Assembly (NCBI GenBank): GCA_965153455.1
Contig: OZ234496.1
Span: forward strand, 2,046,001-2,110,000
DNA from: Sphagnum compactum
Taxonomy: Eukaryota > Bryophyta > Sphagnopsida > Sphagnales
Length of the DNA: 64,000 bases
Direction of reading: 5' to 3'
Under the pieces are notes generated by a model, which saw only the letters and a list, made by a program, of their open reading frames with translations, did no database searches and was not told the origin of the DNA. Below are positions 1 through 14,869 of this stretch, piece after piece. Positions within the stretch are counted from its first letter, which is position 1. Every line of letters begins with the position of its first letter. The position numbers were made by a program, and so were the translations under genes.

Positions 1-3000
1 AAGATAGGCACCTAAACAAAAGTTAACTTGCAACGAATGAAACAGATAAGTTCGAACTAGAAAGTTCGAAACTTGAGGGAGCATTTGCAACCAACGGAAA
101 TTTTGCAACCCAAAAAACTCAAACACAATGTGCAAAGAAGAGATAAAAAAAAACTCTAGAGGCTTGAATCATGCCTTGTTTCATAACCTGCACACACATG
201 AGCAATAGGTTAGTAAGGTCCCATGAGTATAAAGAAATGTAAAAAGAAATTGCAAGCTTGACAATGATTCTAAAATAGGTTGAGAAAGATCCTTGGTCCA
301 ACACAGAAATCACAAAGCACACCAAGGGAAGGAGTGCCTCAACAACACTAGCGACTCCAACGACATTGAGAAACAACAAATTCAACAAATTCCTATTATA
401 GTGCACATGAGAGAAACTAAACCCTAAGTTTGCAGTGCCCATTCTAGTTTAGCAAATTAGGGTTAATGGAACAACTATTTTGCTATGATCGTTGATTGGT
501 CTTTTTTTTGAGATTTTAAACCTTGGCCCTTCATGCATGATGAACTATTTTGTGAGAAAAATTAGTGGTGTTGGCATCCATGCAGTTTGAAAACAAGAAG
601 TATGTTGTCCACTTGTTAGCAAATTGAAGATTGATCATGCAGTGTGATGTGTTTGCTGATCAGTCACCCATGTGTTTGTTTTGTACCTTTTCCAACTTTT
701 AAAGGACCCATACTTTGAATGGGCATATCTTAGTCATTTCTCAATCATTCAATGTGATCTAAGTGGCTATGGATATGCTGGAGCTGATTTCCAAATTGTA
801 TTTGAAGAGTAGGACGAGCCAAACACTCGATTGGCTGCTACCCTACATTTTTGAGTTTTTTCTTTCAATTTGAGTTAGGGTAAAGCCAAATTTGTTGCTT
901 CATTTGTAATTGTGAATGTGGAAATTTGTGCTATTAGAGGGCACTGGTGACTACATTACTTATACACAGCAATTCCACTCCAGCCCCAAAAAAAAGGGAC
1001 CCAAAGCTTTCCTGTCCTGTGTGTTTGTGCAAACAATTGTCATTTTTATTTTGTTTCTCTGCATGTGCACTCTCTGCAAACAAATGTTGCAACAATTTGT
1101 TGCATGTGAGAAGCACTACTGACTGAAAAAGTCTCCAACAGTATTCAAGAAAGAGGACTAGTGGGGGATGATGTTTGGGATTGCAGAGATAAATGAATGG
1201 TTTTGTTTTGTTTTGTTTTTTCTTCTCTCTCTTTCTTCCTCCACTAGACTCCAGAGGGTTTAACAACACTTATTACAAACACCCTATTAAAAAAATCCCA
1301 TTGCCACTTCCTTTTAAAAAAAAACCAGATCCAACATCCAGTGACCACCAGTCTGCCCTTCCCAACGGTCCCAGTATCCCACTCCTCAGCTTCTTTGAAG
1401 ACATGAATGTGTGAGGACAAAACATTGGGGACACGTTAAATCAATCAAACAAACAAACAAACTTACGGACAAAAGAAGACCACCCTGAATCATAATGTTG
1501 TAGTCTGCCACTCCCAGAGATCCAGTGTACACCCAATGTACAAAGCTTGCAATTCAGCAGAGGTTGTTGGCAGGCAAAGGGATATATATCATTGCATCCA
1601 TATCTGAGCTAAATACATCGTTCCTATGAGGGATCAGATCATGCGTACGTATGTACGCATGTATTGATATCATCCATGTTTATGTTAAAGAAACGATTTA
1701 ATATAACAGAAATATATTCTCATCAGTTTTTTCCTCTTTTGTGAAATTTTCCACGCACTTGGCGACAAAAATTAATACAAAGGATTTTAGTCAATAAATG
1801 CACCAAAGTTGCTAAAGTTTGATGTTTAAACCCCCACAGAAAACATAAAATTCCCCAGTGTGGGTTATATCATAAAATTCCCGTGTGTGGGTTATATCAT
1901 AAAATTGAAGAGAGAACCCCCATTCTCTGTTGGAAATTGACAAGAGATCCATGAGAGAATAAAGATGGTTAAAACACTCATTTCATCAGAAGCTCTGTAC
2001 CCAACCTCAGGATCGCACAGATGTTGCTACAAACCCGTGATCCATCCAACGCTCTTCTTGCTTAATTTAAACGAGTGTGGCCTGTGCTGTTGGCCCAAGT
2101 GTGAAGAACGCATTACAAAATAGGGAAACTCAACTTGTGAACATTGTTTTGCAATGTATGTATCAAATTTTTGAGCAGCCAAATATGAAAGGAAATCATG
2201 ATTGAATTGAATGGTAAGCCTTCAAGTATTACCATGTTCTCAACTGATTTTTTTCCTTCCAAAACCTGGTTTTTTGGAATTTATTTGAAATTTCAGTGGC
2301 AGAAATCACTTAAAAATCAATATCTCAACCACATTCTGAATCCAAATCTTACCAAATAAATTCCATCAAATCCTACTCATCAAGATCTTCCCAATAACAC
2401 CCCAGGCACATTCCAATTCCTCTGAAGTTTTCAGCTCCGATTTAATTTAATTTGTAATGAAGAAAATCATTCAGTATTCAAGAACTTTTGCACTGCAAGT
2501 CCAAATGTCATGGAACCACGCCCATGCACCAACCCCTCCTCATCAAGAGCTTTTCAAAAATACCAAGAACACAATCTGAAACATCCCAGTTCATCTTAGA
2601 ACTACGAAACAAAACAAACTTCCTTCACAGATAGATAGGAGGTGAACAACCATGCAAATGTTACATACCTTAGAAAGCACATGAACAAAGTCATCATCTC
2701 ATGCATTGAGATATCTCACACTTAACTTAGCTAGCGATATTTAAGTAAACTTTCTTAACATACCTTTTAGTCCCAAAAATATGTGCATGTATCACAAATA
2801 TCTCAAGTAACTATAACTTTGGTCAAAATATTTTAAATAACTTGATAAGAAGTTGAAATCCTACATTCTCATGGTTAAAAAAAAAAAAGCTTAAAACTAT
2901 AGCCAGGAAAAAACACACACCCATGTACCCAGAAGCCCGCACTCCCTAACTACTACGGCCTGCCCACCATGTCTACATAGGCTCACACATATGGCACGCA

Positions 3001-3706
3001 GATTAGAGAATTTGAGAAAAACAAGTTTTCCAGAGGCAGTGCAACCAATTTTTGGCTCTTCTTTCAGTTTAAGTTTTAGGCAATTCAAAAAATAGACAAA
3101 AAATTGAAGATTTGGGATGTGATAATTTGTAGAAGATTTTGAGTTTTCATAATTCTTCTTTGGCCTTCTTAAGATCCTTTAAAATCTAAATGGCAACAAG
3201 GCCACAGTGTGACACACCCCTTGTTGCTTTGCTTTGCTTTGTTTTGCTTTGCTTTGCTTGTTGTTCATGATGATGGCTGAGGAGCTCCAGCTCTCTCTGC
3301 TTTCCACACTGCAAAAACAAACAAACAACACCAACAGGGATTTGCATGGATCTGCCAAGCATGAAGTACAAAGAGGAGCTCACTAAAGCTGGCACCACAC
3401 AAACTAAATAATGCCTGAAAAAATTTTACTACTCACACAGAGTTTTTGTATTGATGAGAGAGCACAAAAGCTGACTGACTTGCATGCCAGAGTTTTCAAT
3501 CATTTTTTTCCTTTCTTATTTATTTATTTCTAATTTTCAATCATTGTTTTCTCCTGCCCTTTTGATAGCTTTTTTCTCACTACAATAAATGCTCACCAAA
3601 TTTTTTTTAATTTTTGTAGACTTAAATATATTTCTGGAAACATTGTATCTTTATTTTCTAGACAGAAGAGAAAAATGGAAAAAAGAAAAAAGAAAAAAGA
3701 AAAAGA

Positions 3707-3710
<4 letters not shown>
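1..3710. other. AT-rich intergenic DNA, no supported gene
   Basis: No reading frame in this stretch shows a recognisable domain or a believable splice structure. The longest frames are about 110 codons, are low-complexity, and overlap each other on opposite strands. Homopolymer A/T runs and short imperfect repeats dominate. I read it as decayed intergenic DNA at the left edge of the gene-poor half of the window. Confidence 0.6.

Positions 3711-3748
<38 letters not shown>
3711..3748. repeat. (CA)19 microsatellite
   Basis: An uninterrupted run of 19 CA dinucleotides follows an A/G-rich tract (A-runs broken by single G) from about 3,665. It creates artificial open frames on both strands (Thr-His and Val-Cys runs) that should not be taken as coding. 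Confidence 0.98.
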
Positions 3749-3752
<4 letters not shown>

Positions 3753-4083
3753 TGTAGTGATAGAAAAAACTTGAAATAATTTGTGAGAACAAAATATGTT
3801 CTAGCATTGTGAGATGACTTCTCCAACACATAACATTTTAGGGTTTTATATATAGCATCATTGTATTTTTGTATATTTTTAGTGATTTCTATACCCAAAT
3901 ACTATACAAAGTTTGGTTATTTGTGCCATTTTTAAAAAATGATATTATAAGGTGGGTAATTTTTGGAAATAAAATTGAAATTGAAATTGACCATTCTTCA
4001 AGTCAGCTAGTGCCTGATTATGATATCTGGAGCCGGGTTTTTATTTTCAATTTTGTGATGTAGCCACACTCTCGACCATGGCA

Positions 4084-4125
4084 CGAGAGGAATTTAGCCA
4101 AATTTGGCTAAAAGCCCGAGAGGAA
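4084..4125. repeat. 20-bp palindrome flanked by 9-bp direct repeats
   Basis: A perfect palindrome, TTTAGCCAAATTTGGCTAAA, lies at 4,093-4,112. It is bracketed by two copies of CGAGAGGAA. Direct repeats around a short palindrome resemble a target-site duplication around a very small insertion or an excision footprint, but the element is too short to classify. Confidence 0.6.
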
Positions 4126-7100
4126 AGTTTTTAAAGAATTTTTTTTAAAGAATATCCTTTGTATGAGTCACACTAGATTTTTTCTTTTTTTCTTTTGGTC
4201 GTCAAGTGGCAAAAAAAAATTCACTAAAAAGAAAAAAGCTGATCTGGAGGATAAAATATTTATTTAATATATACCGACTCACTTCCTACCTACATTCAAC
4301 TAAATTGGGTACAATTTTCTGAATGAATGGGAGGAGGGTATATAACAACATAAATGGCTTTTTCTAACTGTATGTGGTCCATGACATAATTGTAACCTAG
4401 GTTACATGACTAAGTGACAAAAGAGAAATAGAGCTAATAAGAGACCTATGGGCCGATCCAAATTTGTGATGTTTTTATGTCGGGAGGTCCACCCATTCAA
4501 TGAATGTTATGAGAGTATTAAGATGCTTAGCTTCAAAGTTCATATTGGGATTAATTTGTGCACCCTAACTAATTATGTTGCACCTCCATGGACTCATCAT
4601 GATTATGTGGTTAAAATATTAGAGGATGAACATCATTCATTCGATTTATTTTGCATTTATTTAGATTTTTGGGGGCTATGTAATTACCACATTTCTTATC
4701 AAGCGAGATTATAATTGGTATCTATGGAGGTACATGTTATTAGTGTTGCGAATGTTAGTGTACTTAATGTCAGTGTCAATGATAGTTTACACTCATATAG
4801 ATGTGAGTGCATGATGATCATGTACACATATGTATGTACACTTTGCTCGCAATGTAATTTTTTATTTTTTACATGTGAATTATGATTATGTAATTGTTTG
4901 GGCAAATGGGTTTCCACTCTTCAATAAACATTCTTCTTTTCCTTCTTTGTTTTTTTCCCTTGTCTTTTGCCACTTCATGTCAATGATCTCTCTCGATGGT
5001 CTTTTGTTTTCTAAATACTTGCACTTGTCCCCCATAATGTAGGTGTTAGCAAATTGGGTTTGCAATAGGGTGTCAAAATGGTTGATACGTATTCATCAAT
5101 TTGTACAATTTTTTTTGTTTCATTACACATGTTAGGGATATTTAAGTTTGTGATTGAAGATGAATAAGATGAGTTTTATCATATGATTTTGTTAGATTTC
5201 AATTAATTGATCTTGGTGTTAGGGGGTTAGGTTCACAAATTCATGTGTCAATGTGGAGTGGATTTTATTAGTTAATTGTAGGTTTTAAGGGAGTGGGTCT
5301 ACAATGGGGTGTTAATGAAGACATGTCTCATCAACTTATGCAATTCTAATGTTTAAATGTAAGTTTTAGGAGACTAGGATTGTAATGGGGTGTGAATGCG
5401 AGGTGCATTTTTATGACATTTTATTATTGTGAACATAAATGTAAAAGCAAGGGCTGGGATTATAGTATAAGAGCATGCCATTTCTTGTAATTTCACATTG
5501 GTTGCCTTTATGGATTGGTGAATAGGGTTATGATAAATAGGCAAATGTTGTCACATTTTGAAAGCTTAGTTTCATCTACAAGTGAAGAAGAGAACTTCAA
5601 CATATCCTTGGAACAACCCTCAACCAAATTTTGGATTTTGGAATTTCTTGCTTTAAGAGGTACCCAAAACCTTTTCTTTTAACATAAATATTGAGGCTCT
5701 TCCAATTGGGAGGTCTAATTATTAGAATATTTATGGACACTTTGTTTTAAAAGGCAAACTTTAGGATGACTTCCAATTGCAAGTCTTTGATATATGCTTT
5801 CATTATATCAAAATCAAAGATGTGATAAATTTAGATGAATTGGTACTTCTCATAGTTCAAGGATATTAATCCTATCAAGTATTTACAGTGGGAATGTGAG
5901 TATGGCAATTGATATTGCCACAAGGGTAAAATGATGTTCCTTTACCAAAGTACATTCACCAATGACATATCATATGGGATGGTCAATTTTGGTAGCCAAG
6001 TGACAAAATCAATTAATTTTAGGCTACGAGGTCATTTTGACACTTGAATTTATTTTTTAATGTTTAACACATGGAGTTTTGAAATATGTTGATTTTAGTT
6101 TTTAAAAATATGTCTCTTGTCTTTTACTTTTCACTGTGCTATATTCCATAAGATATCTTGAGATTACCATTCAAGAATAAAGTTAGAATCCTAAATTTGG
6201 ACTAAATTTTCTATTGCACTACTTTTTAGTTATTAACATTCTTTTTTCCTCCTATGAAATGTGAGCCGTAGCTCACATTAGACAACATGGACTAGTTTTC
6301 ACATTTTCATTGCTTGAATTTGACTTTATAAAATTTCATCAAAATGGAGTATAATTTTTTCTGTACAATTCATCAAAATTTTCATGAATTTTTTTAAAAT
6401 TTTCTTTTTTTGATTTTTTAATTAGTTTTCATAGAATTTGATAGGGTATCTCTACTTATGGTGGGCTAGTTTGCCACATGTATATGTGGCTATTTTTTGT
6501 GCAATAGTAAGAATAGCTACAACTACATTGATGTATTGTTAAATAAACTTGGTGCCCATGAATTTTTTCATTTTTGATAAATTTTGTCATTCCACAACGG
6601 GAACCTCCTCCTCAAGCTATTGGTTCTTTGAGGCCAAAAACCTAGTAGGTGTAACCAATAATCTAAAGCCCTTCTTGATAGAGTCAATTTTATTTTCAAA
6701 TTATTCAATTATGTGAATTATAGACATTACAACAAATGTTGTCCTTTTCCTTGTCTTTTTTAATTAAAACTAATGTCATTTTAAGCACCAAACAATTTTG
6801 GGCTTAGTAAAATTGATCAATCATATAAGCCATTGACTTGCTAACACATCCATCATGCGATTAATGATGATTGATGAGCTTGAGCATGTCATGTCTATGT
6901 TGATTAAACTTTATTCTGTGTTCAATCATGATGTTGCCAAATTAAACTTTCATTAACTTTTTAGAAAAATCAATTTCATTTTGTTTATCAAATTGTGTTA
7001 TCACAATGTGTTAGTTACAACTAAGACTCCATATAATAAAGATTATTATTTTTTGCTAATTTGCTAAATTTGGTAGGTTGTCATATTGTTTGTGTATCTA

Positions 7101-7320
7101 TGAGTTGGATAAACACATAAACTAAATTTTTTCTTTAATGTGTAAACTAGACCCCTCATGATTTATTGTCAAACCTTATGTGTGTGTGTGTGTATAAATA
7201 TAAATTTATGTTATTATTGTTTTTTTTCCATATTGTTAGTTGATAATTACTTTCATTATGCCAAAACATGGCTTCCATGAGCAAACAAATGATTAAAAAT
7301 GACATAATTCATTATGATTG
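4126..7320. other. AT-rich intergenic DNA, no supported gene
   Basis: Nothing recognisable is encoded. Between about 5,041 and 5,400 a loose phrase built on 'tgcaatggggtgt...atgaat' recurs three times in diverged form, which suggests an old tandem or dispersed repeat. It is too decayed to delimit. Confidence 0.55.
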
Positions 7321-7324
7321 TTAA

Positions 7325-7560
7325 TGATGGTCTGAGATTGTGACATGTGGCACAACCAAAAATTTTCACATGGCATATTAATTATAATTTCCCTATATAT
7401 ATACATATATCTATTTTAGTAGCTAAATAGGTCATACATAACCATAAATAGGTAGGTTGGTAGGTTTTAAAACCTACATGCCTATGTATTTACCTAGGAT
7501 TTACCTACCGACTTACCTACATAGGTAGGTAAGTAGGTAGGAAAACACAAGATTAAGTGA
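7325..7560. repeat. TAGGTAGG/CCTACCTA-rich repeat cluster (copy 1)
   Basis: Dense TAGG and CCTA words occur on both strands, including the palindrome GTAGGTTTTAAAACCTAC and the run at 7,525-7,550. The flank on the left (a 'catggcata-ttaatt' phrase) and a phrase on the right ('tcatcccaaaatggcac' near 7,629) both recur around the cluster at 15 kb. The two therefore look like copies of one dispersed repeat. The ACCTACC core equals the MYB-binding AC element, but nothing shows that it works as one here. Confidence 0.6.
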
Positions 7561-7849
7561 ACTAAGGAATAGTTATGAAATTTTATTTTTTAATTTTATG
7601 TTTTGCTTTTAGGTTAAAGTTTTTTGAATTCATCCCAAAATGGCACTTGTATTTTAATGTGAGAATATATGAGAACAAACCTTCTTTATATAATTTGTAA
7701 CATAGGGTTCGAAAACAGATCATATGGGTTAAATCTTTTAATTGTTCCTTGGTTGTAAATTAAGTTGGAATTGAGTTGCAACTATAACATTAAACATTCA
7801 GAGCAAGCTAGATCAAAAGGGAGGGCTCCATTGTTTATGGTGTCCAAAC

Positions 7850-8320
7850 AAAACTTAACCCCTTCCTATTGGTGCCTTTAAGGCACTAAAAATCATCAAA
7901 AATGAAATAGAATTGAGAAAGTTATGGGCCCCCAAAGTAGAAGGGGTCAAAAACTCAAAAAATAAAACCACTAAACGTTACATAGGCTAGTTCCCAAACA
8001 CCTAAATTTTTTTTATATGTTGTGTTATTGCTATTATAATTGAAAATGATTTGTAGAACTTTAAGTGATGTTCCTATAACAGTTTAAATCGTTTAAAATG
8101 AAAAAATGAGATAGTTATGAAGTTTGAATGTAGGAGGGGTCCAAAGAGAAAAAAAGGAAAAAAATGTGTTTTGTAAGTTGGAAAGCTTATTTCTCTTGTT
8201 ATTTTTTCATTATTTCTTTTCCTTTGCACTTCAAAGATGATTTCTAAAGCTTGAGGTAGCGTTCCTATAACATTTTAAATCACTCAAAATGAAGCACATA
8301 TGATGAAGATATAAATAACT
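7850..8320. repeat. Degenerate ~190-bp tandem repeat, three units
   Basis: The anchor AAAATGAA followed by a 'gag..agttatg' phrase recurs at about 7,899, 8,096 and 8,286, giving spacings of 197 and 190 bp. The phrases 'cctataacaNtttaaatc' and 'taggaggggtc' recur in the same order. Units are diverged, so the exact ends are uncertain. A period near 190 bp is in the range of plant satellite monomers. Confidence 0.5.
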
Positions 8321-11300
8321 GATGAATATGTATTTTTATTTAGTTATAAGTGGTTGTATTATAGTCATAACATAGTTTGAATAGTAATACTTTAGTAGTG
8401 ACGCATTATGGCCGTACTAATTGTATCAATAAGAATCATAATTGAAAACTAATTGTAAATGTATCCCATAATGGGTGGTGGAAATACCAACATGTGGCAT
8501 GATTACATGTATGTACATTGTACCTAATTGCAACATAGTTGCTGCTTTAGTAGTAGATTTACAACAATTCTAATGGATAATTGCACATTAGTTGTAATAC
8601 CCAAAAAATAGTTGCACCATAGTTGTATATGAGCTGTTTTTTGAATTTTAGTTACAAGGTAATGTGGTTTCAATGGATGTGATTTCTTAAAGTGAGTTGA
8701 AAAGGATTAATGATAAAAATCATGTTTTGGTGTAGTGCTTTACTCACAACTACATGATATCACAAGGGAGATTCATAGCCATAAGAGAAGTCCTTAACCA
8801 TTTTGCAACACTTTACATGGTGAAAGAAATTATAATCAAATAAATCTAAAGACATGTATATTGTAAATTTTGTGTAATAAAAAATTATTATGTAATTACA
8901 TCAAGTCATTTTCACATTTTTTCAATTCATAATAAAGTTAATTTCACATTTTTTTTATTTCATAATTACATTGAGTGTTTAATTTTCAATATTATATATT
9001 TGAATGCAACTTTTTAAACTTTAATTTGATTTTTTTAAAATATAAAAATATTGAAATTATATTATATTTTTATTTAATATCATAAATTTTTTTGATATTT
9101 TTTTGATTTGCAAATTTTGAAACATTATAGAGTTCAAATAAGATAAAAGGAACCACAATTGCTTAATTAGGTGACTACTTAAAAAATAATGGGACTACTT
9201 GTTAGGATGATGTGGTAGATTATGATTGGTTATAGAAGGTAATGATAGAAAACCCATAATTACATTATAATGTCCAATGGTATTATTATGTAAAGGTGTA
9301 AATAAATATCATACATCATGAAGTCATTTTGAAATCATTTCGATTCCCATTAACAAATGAAAAAAGTAACAAAAACATTGGTTTCATTACACTATCATTT
9401 GGGTGCAAACGAGATACAATGAGCCAACATGATTACTATAAAAAAGGATTGTATATTTTTTCTCCCCAAATTTTTTTTTTCATATGAATGAGTTTTGGAA
9501 CAATGTTTTTTGCAACTTTTTATAATAAATGCTTATAGTTGTCCAAGTACACAACATGTTTTTGTTTCATCGTTTTTTAATAAATATGAATTTTTGAAAA
9601 TGTCCTGATTCTTTGTAAATTTAGTGTTTTGTTTTTAAAAATGATAATAATTCAAATCATAACCAATTTTATTTTTTTAACGTTTTCTTGTATAATAAAC
9701 TACAACTTTTTCTTAACACATCATGTACATTTTACCCCTTTATGTGTGGCAAAGGATTTTTGAAGTTCTAAAATTTTGGATCAATTTTGGAATTTTTTTT
9801 GAATTTTTAAAGTTTTAGAATTCCACATATTTTAGGGTATGAATTTTTATTAATGTGGTTAATAGGTCTTTATCCTCTTAATTTTTTTCTTGTCAAATGT
9901 GTTTTATTAGATGAGTTTCTTTGATAGTCCTTTGCAAAATTGACTCCTATCTAATGCATTGATGTTCATTTTTAAAGGTCCAAAATCAGCTTAAACTTAA
10001 AATTTCATTAAATGGATTTTTTATTTGACATTCATATGAATTAAAAAGAAATAACTTGCCATATTTGTTATGGCTTTAAATGGAAAAACATAAATATTTA
10101 TCCAATTTTGATTTTTTTTTTGCGGTCAAACGCCATTTTTGGCTCGTTGGATTGTGACTGCACCCATTTATGAATTAAAAAATACTATATACTCATTTTA
10201 TTCAATCTAAATTGTTCCATGTGTTCCTTAAGATTTTAAAAACATTATCATGTAAACTTAATAAAGAAGTCTTACAACATTAGTACCAATTTTGATTTGA
10301 AAACATGCAAAATTGAGCATTAGTTATGTTTGCTTTGGCTTTGATAATTGGTTGGTGTGATTACACCCTACATCAATTATAATATTATAGTTTGGTTCAT
10401 AAACTCAATAACAATATCCTTCATGAAATATATTACTTTCTATATTTCATTATGAAATAAATTTAACATATGAAATTATATAAAAAATTCCACATGTACT
10501 TTATTTTATAATTACATTAGGTTCTATATGGTTTTATTTACAATGGTATAAATTATGTAGTTCCATACTTAAATTACTTTTCAAGTACATAAATTGATTA
10601 TACATTTTCAAAGTTTTTAGTTTTATAAGTATGTATAATTATTTTTGCAAGAAACTTCGATTATATTTATTTTAGAAATTGAGCAAACTAGTCATGTGTG
10701 TTAACATGTTGATTGTCCTCATCATACCTTGATTGGCATAGTTTAGTTATGTTGATATAATATTAATTAGTCTCCACATAGGTACCATGTGTTTTATGTT
10801 GTGCACATGTTATTATTCATGTCATTGTTCGAGTGACAATTCAATCAAATCAATATGATGATGATGATCATGTAGATGCCACACAATCAACATATAACTA
10901 CTAGTGTTTGATATAACTAAAATACATTTGGATATAGTCATGCCAAACATACCTAATGTTTTAATTTGTCAAAACATATATTGTGAAACATTTCAATAAT
11001 TGTTCACAACATTGACTATACATTCATTTTAGTTGCAATGTTAAGAGCAAAAAGGTTATGTTTTTATTGTAGTGAAAAGGACAAAGTTGAACATTATGAC
11101 AACAACTTTGAAATGTGAAACTATGAATTCATTGTGGGTTTTATGGTTTGTGTTTTGGGCATGCTGTGTAAGGCAACCTTTTATGTAATTAATGATGAGA
11201 AGGTGATTTGAAAAATTGGGTACCAAATATCATGAAGTTTGCATAAGTTTCATTGAATGCTTATAGTTTTGTATGATGTGGCTTAAGTTTAGGTACATCA

Positions 11301-14300
11301 ATAATTGTAAAAACCTTTTTATGTTGATTGTTTTATAAAGAAAATGTTTGAAATGGTCAATCTTCAATTGGTTATATGTCTTTATCTTAAGATTTGGCAT
11401 CATATACATATTGAATATGGAAATAATTATTGGAAAAGGAATAGAACTGGGCATAGTTGAATTTTGGCTTGTCTTCATTGAAATTAACAAAGTTTAGTGA
11501 AAACACCATTTGTAACCAAAATTGTGATGTTTGAATAATGCATGTTAGTGTATTCTAATGCAATTGTCATGTGCATGACAATGGTTAACCAAATATTTTT
11601 GTTGGGTGTAATTTCAACAAGTTAAACACCTAATTTTGAATGAACTTTCCACCAATGATAAAATTGCATAAAATGTTCTCCTAATAATCTTTGAAAAGAA
11701 TACAAGATCAGTAAGTAATCCAAGCACCTCAAAACTCTAAAGGTGTACTCTTGTGTAATCTTAATTGGGTTTAGTTTAAACCCCGATTGTAGCATTGGGT
11801 TAGTGTTAAACTTAGTTTCAAACTTACTATGCATGTGCTAAATGGGTACTATGGAGATTACATTGCCTTTGTCCAATTCTATATGTAACACCCCCATCCC
11901 CCACAACCCCTATGCTAGATCTTTCTTCCTATATTACCTTGAACACATTCCCTTCATTATCCATCAACATCCCATATTTCATGTACACACATGCACACAC
12001 CAATATTTATACATGCATATTCATTCATTCACTCAAACATCCACCACACATAAATATATGATTCTTGACATGTTCAATATAGACATTTTCACACAGACAT
12101 TTACACTTGTAGGTTCTATGCATGAATCTTGTTATATAGTTTGTGCTCAAATCCACACTTTTTCATTATTGCCCCCTTAGCTCACCTTCCTCTTCTCTAA
12201 ATGGTTAACATTCAATTTCATTTTTTAAATTCCTTTTTATCGCTTTCATTGGTTTTTGTTATTGAGTTTGTCCTAAAAATGTGATTTACATGTTTTCAAT
12301 TCTATAAAAAAAAATTCACCATGAAAGTTTGAACAATTAAAATTTCTTGACAATACATGGGTAAAAGCACACTAGAAGGTGGACCATTTAATGCAATGGA
12401 TAATCCATCAAAAGCCCATATTTATAATGTATTTTGAGCCTAGAGAACCCCATAAAACTGGGTCTTTCACTAAAATAATGAAATGATGTTGAAGTTCACA
12501 TTTTTTTTTTTCCACCCTAATAAACATTACTAAAGACCTTGCTAAATATTTTCAACTTAGACAAGTCATGGAAAAAAATAGTTTATATAGGTAAATGAAG
12601 TTTGCAAAACATGGATATTTTGAGGTCATTCAATGAAATTATGAAAAGACATTTCAGATTTTTCTTTCCATATTTTTAAACCTTAAATATTAAAAACCTT
12701 TGAAGTAAGATGCCCCAAAGTTTTGAGTAATTCTCATACAATGGCTACACAAGAAGTTCATCAGTGGGTAAGGGACCTTGAACATACTTGAATTGAGTCA
12801 ATCATTGATTGAATATTGATGGTTTTGGTGTAATTTTTTCAAAGTTGAAAAATTACATAATGTTTCAATAAATTGAAACCATGTTCTATTTTTTTCATGT
12901 TTTATTTGGGGAATTATGTAGTAATATTTGTCAAACCTAGGACCTTAGGCATTGGGACATCCAAAAAAGTCCATTGTAGTGCCCTTTCACCCGCATTGAC
13001 TCACAACACCAACTCGATATCACATAATCACTCACCAACACTTGCAGCACATGGATTGCACCTATTTTTATCAATCAGGATCCAATGTGCATGCACACAC
13101 GCACATTGACAATAGATCATTGAAAATATGAAACCTCCATATTGAACATAAATCAAGGTTTTAATAAATTGAATTGATTTTCATTCCTCTTCTCCAGAAT
13201 GAACTTAGTGATGCCATGCTAACATCAAGCTTTAAATGGATGCTGAATTCCTTCACTATCTTCCTTAACCTATGCATGCACAAACCCCTTTCACTTCCCC
13301 TTTTGGTGCACCTCAGACGTACCATATTTTTCCTACTCCCAAATCAAAATCATCTTTCCCCATGAAGAGGGGAATGTTTTAATTAACACCATCATATGCC
13401 TTGATTATACTCCAAAATTTTATAGACAACCATTGGACCAATCTACCTCATGTGGCTATTAACTTATTAGTGACAAACACAGAACCCAAACATCACTAGA
13501 TTGTTTAACTCATTGCAACATATGGAAGAGGGAATGGCTTATTTGTGCCGAGCGCATTCCACATGTTTTCACTTGGGCTTTTGACATTTGCTCCTTTGTA
13601 TGTTGCCCAACCCCAACATCAAAACCTCCACACAAGTTGTAAAAAAAACTCTTCTTCTTGCACCCCCATAGGGGATTGTTTACATTTTTACCAAAATGAC
13701 ATGAATTCAATTTAAACCATATAAATGTTTATTATTTCAGAAGTATAATTGATAGACATTTTACAATACATTACTATGGTTATTAATGTCAATTGTTTCA
13801 TGTCATGTCGCATTAGTTTTGATGTTGATGTAACCTAAATAGTCACATTGGTTAAGGGTTAACATAGGGTCAATTTAAATCAAATTAACTTAACTTTATT
13901 TTTGGTTGCTTAATGCAATTGAAATTATGTCACCACAAAGTTTTGGTTGTCATTGGGTGAGGTGGATCTTGATATCTTATATATGGCAATTGAGTTTTTT
14001 TTAAAACAAAAACCTTAATGATGTCACTTGGATTTTGTTTTGGAGGATTGGGTGGACATGGTGGACTTGGGTTTCTATCCATATGGCCATTGATTTTCTT
14101 TCCAAAATTGATGGATATTTAGTCCTAATAAAAAAAAAAAGTTTTAAGTCCATCTAAATTTGATTATTAACATTTTGACGATTTGAATTTTATTTCTTTC
14201 AAATAATGGGAATTAGGTTTCAATCCCCTTTGGACCAATTCAATCCCAAGAATTAAAAAAAATAACAAAATGAATTTACTTGTAAAGTGTAAATTAGTGA

Positions 14301-14860
14301 AAGTATGATTGGGTGATATCACAAGGAACCACTTGAAAGAATTGTTCAGGAATTAAACTTGGCAAAATAATATTCATGGGTCTTTTTTTCTAATTTTTTT
14401 TTTTCTCCTCTTTATCCATTACATGCCAAAATATACAACCGTAAGTTTTCATTGGAATAAAAATAGGTGAAAACCATTACAAATTTGTATTCTTAATTTC
14501 TATGGCCATTTCAAGATCACAAATGAAGTGTGACACATTAGACTTGAAAACCTTATAGATTATCAGTAAAGTAAAAGAAAAACATTATTTTGTGATTATA
14601 AAATAATCACAACCAACATTTACAACTAAAATTCCATTACTTGCATAAATTTAATTGCACTCAACACGTAGTCGCAAATGTCAACCTTAGCATGATGTCA
14701 ACATATTCCACAAGGATGAAATATACAATCAATGAATGTGGTTTCATCCAATGATGACACATACACAAGTACGACTACTTCCCATTATTTGCAACTAAAT
14801 TGTAGGCCAATTATTAATTGTCACATGGCAACATAATTTAATTTCTAAAAAAAATTATTT
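8321..14860. other. AT-rich intergenic DNA, no supported gene
   Basis: I found no conserved protein motif, RNA gene or complete mobile element here. Several phrases containing 'gttgcaac' and 'acatggca' recur loosely with the 14.6-15.5 kb region, consistent with decayed dispersed repeats. Short frames near 11.2-12.2 kb and 12.9-13.7 kb have no plausible protein features. Confidence 0.5.
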
Positions 14861-14869
14861 AAAAATATA

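Noticed and set aside
11842-13365. Several 60-112-codon + strand frames around 11.8-13.4 kb
   Set aside because: They have low-complexity His/Thr/Leu composition, no motif, no splice partner, and lie in AT-rich repeat-bearing DNA.
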